DNA from: Phycicoccus sp. M110.8
GTDB taxonomy: Bacteria > Actinomycetota > Actinomycetes > Actinomycetales > Dermatophilaceae
Assembly: GCF_032464895.1 (NCBI RefSeq)
Contig: NZ_JAWDIC010000003.1
Coordinates: forward strand, 372,001-436,000
Reading direction: 5' to 3'
DNA: 64,000 nt
The notes below the pieces were generated by a model. The model was not told where the DNA came from and made no database searches. It worked only from the letters and a program-made list of their open reading frames with translations. Shown piece by piece: positions 62,344-64,000 of this stretch. How positions within the stretch are numbered: position 1 is the stretch's first letter; each line of letters starts with the position of its first letter. The translations under genes were made by a program, and so were the position numbers.

Positions 62344-63231
62344 TCAGCGCTGGCGGAAGCCGTACGCCATCTGCTCGAGCCGGGCGATGCGCTCGGCCAT
62401 CGGGGGGTGGGTCGAGAACAGCCGCGAGACGTCCTGCGGCCGGAACGGGTTGGCGATCATCATGTGGCTGCTGTTCTGCAGGGCCGGGGTCGGCTGCAGC
62501 GGCGCCTGGGCCACGCCGGCCTCCAGCTTGCGCAGCGCCGACGCGAGGGCCAGCGGGTCGCCGGTCAGCTTGGCGCCGTCCTCGTCCGCGTCGTACTCAC
62601 GGGTGCGGCTGATCGCCATCTGGATGAACATCGCCGCGATCGGCGCGAGCAGCGCCATGGCCAGCAGCACCAGCGGGTTCGGGCGGTCCTCGTCGCTGCT
62701 GCCGCCGCCGAACATGCTGGCGAACATCAGCATCTGCGCGACCGAGGTGATGACGCCGGCGATGGCCGCCGCGACCGAGCCGGTGAGAATGTCGCGGTTG
62801 TAGACGTGCATCAGCTCGTGGCCGAGGACCCCGCGCAGCTCACGCTCGTCGAGCATGCCGAGGATGCCCTCGGTGCAGCAGACAGCGGCGTTCTCGGGGT
62901 TGCGGCCGGTGGCGAATGCGTTCGGCGCCTGGGTGGGGCTGACGAACAGCCGCGGCATCGGCTGGCCGGCGGCCGTCGACAGCTCTCGCACGATCCGGTA
63001 CATCGCCGGCGCCTGGGCCTCGCTGACGGGGTACGCATGCATGGCACGGATCGCCAGTTTGTCGGAGTTCCAGTAGCCGTAGATGGTCGTGCCGACACCG
63101 ATGAGGGCGAAGATCCACAGGAACGACATGCTGCGGGTCGAGGCGGAGATGATGCCGCCGATCGCCAGGAGCAGGGCGAAGATCGCGCCGAACAGCGCAG
63201 CGGTCTTCAGCCCGTTGAAGTGGTTGTGCAT
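62344..63231 (-). CDS. htpX: Membrane zinc metalloprotease HtpX
   Basis: HtpX is an M48 family protease that degrades damaged membrane proteins. The 295 residues have two N-terminal membrane helices ([16 protein letters not shown] and [18 protein letters not shown]), the zinc motif His138-Glu139-x2-His142 in GHELMH, further hydrophobic segments at about 152-215 and the third ligand Glu in [13 protein letters not shown]. The ATG at 63231 fits the conserved [10 protein letters not shown] start. It lies 50 bases after the nuoN stop on the same strand and ends before a hairpin. Its linkage to nuoN is probably incidental. Confidence 0.96.
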   Translation of the reverse strand: MHNHFNGLKTAALFGAIFALLLAIGGIISASTRSMSFLWIFALIGVGTTIYGYWNSDKLAIRAMHAYPVSEAQAPAMYRIVRELSTAAGQPMPRLFVSPTQAPNAFATGRNPENAAVCCTEGILGMLDERELRGVLGHELMHVYNRDILTGSVAAAIAGVITSVAQMLMFASMFGGGSSDEDRPNPLVLLAMALLAPIAAMFIQMAISRTREYDADEDGAKLTGDPLALASALRKLEAGVAQAPLQPTPALQNSSHMMIANPFRPQDVSRLFSTHPPMAERIARLEQMAYGFRQR

Positions 63232-63281
63232 GTCCGGTCAACGCCGTGTGGTGCCGCCGCGTTCCCAGCGGACACCCAGCC

Positions 63282-64000
63282 TCAGTCGAGCAGCCCGAGC
63301 ACCAGCTGCGGCGCGACGCTGGTCGCCACGAGGAGGGCGCCCGAGAGCAGAAGGGCGGCCAGCGCGGGGCGCGGGACGCGCCGCACGACGGCGGCGCTCG
63401 GACCCGACTCCGGGTCCCGCAGGAGCACCCCGAACCAGCGCAGGTAGACCGCGACCCCGATGACGGCGTTGACCACCGCGACCAGGGCCAAGACCCATTG
63501 CTCGCCCCCGACGACGGGTCGCAGCGCGACGACCTTGGCCACCAGCCCGACGATGCCGGGCGGGAGCCCGGCCAGCGACAGCAGCGCGAGCCCCAGCGCG
63601 CCGCCGAGGACCGGGTGCGAGCGCAGCAGGCCGGTGTATGCCGAGAGCGTGCGGCGGTCGAGCGCGACACCACGCGCCGGCGGCGCCGTCGACACGACGT
63701 GGACGACGGTGAAGGCGACGAGCGTCGCGACGACGTACGCCACGAGGTAGCCGGCTGACGCTGCAGCCGACCCCCGGGAGAGAGCCGACAGGGGCAGCAC
63801 CACCCAGCCGGCCTGCGCCACGGTGGACCACGCGAGCAGCCGCACCGGGTCGTCCTGGACGAGCGCGAGGACGTTGCCCAGGGTCATGGAGGCGGCGGCG
63901 ACCACGCCGATCGCGGCGAGGACGGGACCGCCCGCCTCCGCGACCGGACCGAGGACCACGACCAGCGCGGCGAGGGCTGCGACCTTGGAGGTGGCGGCGA
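63282..64000 (-). CDS. nuoN: NADH-quinone oxidoreductase subunit N, C-terminal part (runs off the right edge)
   Basis: NuoN is one of the antiporter-like proton-pumping subunits of respiratory complex I. The 238 visible residues cover the last membrane helices. They begin with ATSKVAALAAL at the edge, then the conserved LLAWSTVAQAGWVVLPL helix, LLSLAGLPPGIVGLVAKV and a final YLRWFGVLLRDPE loop and helix. The stop is at 63282. The upstream nuo genes would lie outside the window on the right. The family is clear; other antiporter-like subunits (NuoL, NuoM) fit the short C-terminus and SSIA/TVAQAG region less well. Confidence 0.88.
   Translation of the reverse strand, partial: AATSKVAALAALVVVLGPVAEAGGPVLAAIGVVAAASMTLGNVLALVQDDPVRLLAWSTVAQAGWVVLPLSALSRGSAAASAGYLVAYVVATLVAFTVVHVVSTAPPARGVALDRRTLSAYTGLLRSHPVLGGALGLALLSLAGLPPGIVGLVAKVVALRPVVGGEQWVLALVAVVNAVIGVAVYLRWFGVLLRDPESGPSAAVVRRVPRPALAALLLSGALLVATSVAPQLVLGLLD

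Overview
This is a high-GC chromosomal segment from an actinobacterium. The evidence is GC-rich codon use, many GTG starts, 4-base ATGA/GTGA gene overlaps, a Fur-katG pair, a cytosolic PknB-type kinase, twin-arginine secreted hydrolases and five LacI-family regulators. A member of the Micrococcales, possibly Intrasporangiaceae, is my guess from style and gene content; nothing here proves it. The window is dominated by uptake and breakdown of plant or microbial acidic sugars.

Layout. (1) 1-1529: the start of PEP synthase and its regulatory kinase/phosphorylase. (2) 1750-16941: a hexuronate block. It has a Tat-secreted GH28 polygalacturonase with a LacI regulator, an eight-gene operon on the minus strand (ABC importer, kdgK, uxaA, a mannitol-dehydrogenase-family reductase, eda) headed by its own lacI, and divergent uxaC-uxuA. 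Together these take galacturonate and glucuronate through 2-keto-3-deoxygluconate to pyruvate and glyceraldehyde-3-phosphate. PEP synthase next door could return pyruvate to gluconeogenesis. (3) 16952-22096: a fructose/ribose-type ABC cluster resembling frcBCA-frcK, with a universal stress protein inserted and a divergent LacI regulator. (4) 22242-28571: a 1697-residue secreted GH92 alpha-mannosidase and its LacI neighbour.

(5) 28.7-50.9 kb looks like two tandem insertions at a tRNA-Tyr gene. The intact tRNA-Tyr lies at 50838-50918 (minus). A 103-base copy of its 3' half plus terminator lies at 38572-38674, and a more diverged 41-base copy of the 3' half lies at 28708-28748, all in the same orientation. 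Island A (28.7-38.6 kb) carries a PL8 polysaccharide lyase, a CE7-type esterase, a sugar ABC importer, an FAD oxidoreductase and a LacI regulator whose likely operator occurs twice. Island B (38.6-50.9 kb) carries a complete aldarate pathway: talarate/galactarate dehydratase, glucarate dehydratase, a second glucarate-dehydratase-like enolase, a tripartite tricarboxylate-type importer, KdgD and ketoglutarate-semialdehyde dehydrogenase, ending at 2-oxoglutarate. I see no integrase in either.

(6) 51.0-64.0 kb: ordinary chromosome with yajQ, a secreted repeat protein, katG-fur, a Ser/Thr kinase, an M1 aminopeptidase, an SGNH esterase, a cold-shock protein, htpX and the end of nuoN. Two signals cut across the map. 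The octamer GTATGCCG occurs about 32 times by my count on both strands, yet I find none inside island A. Several intergenic hairpins share one core sequence.
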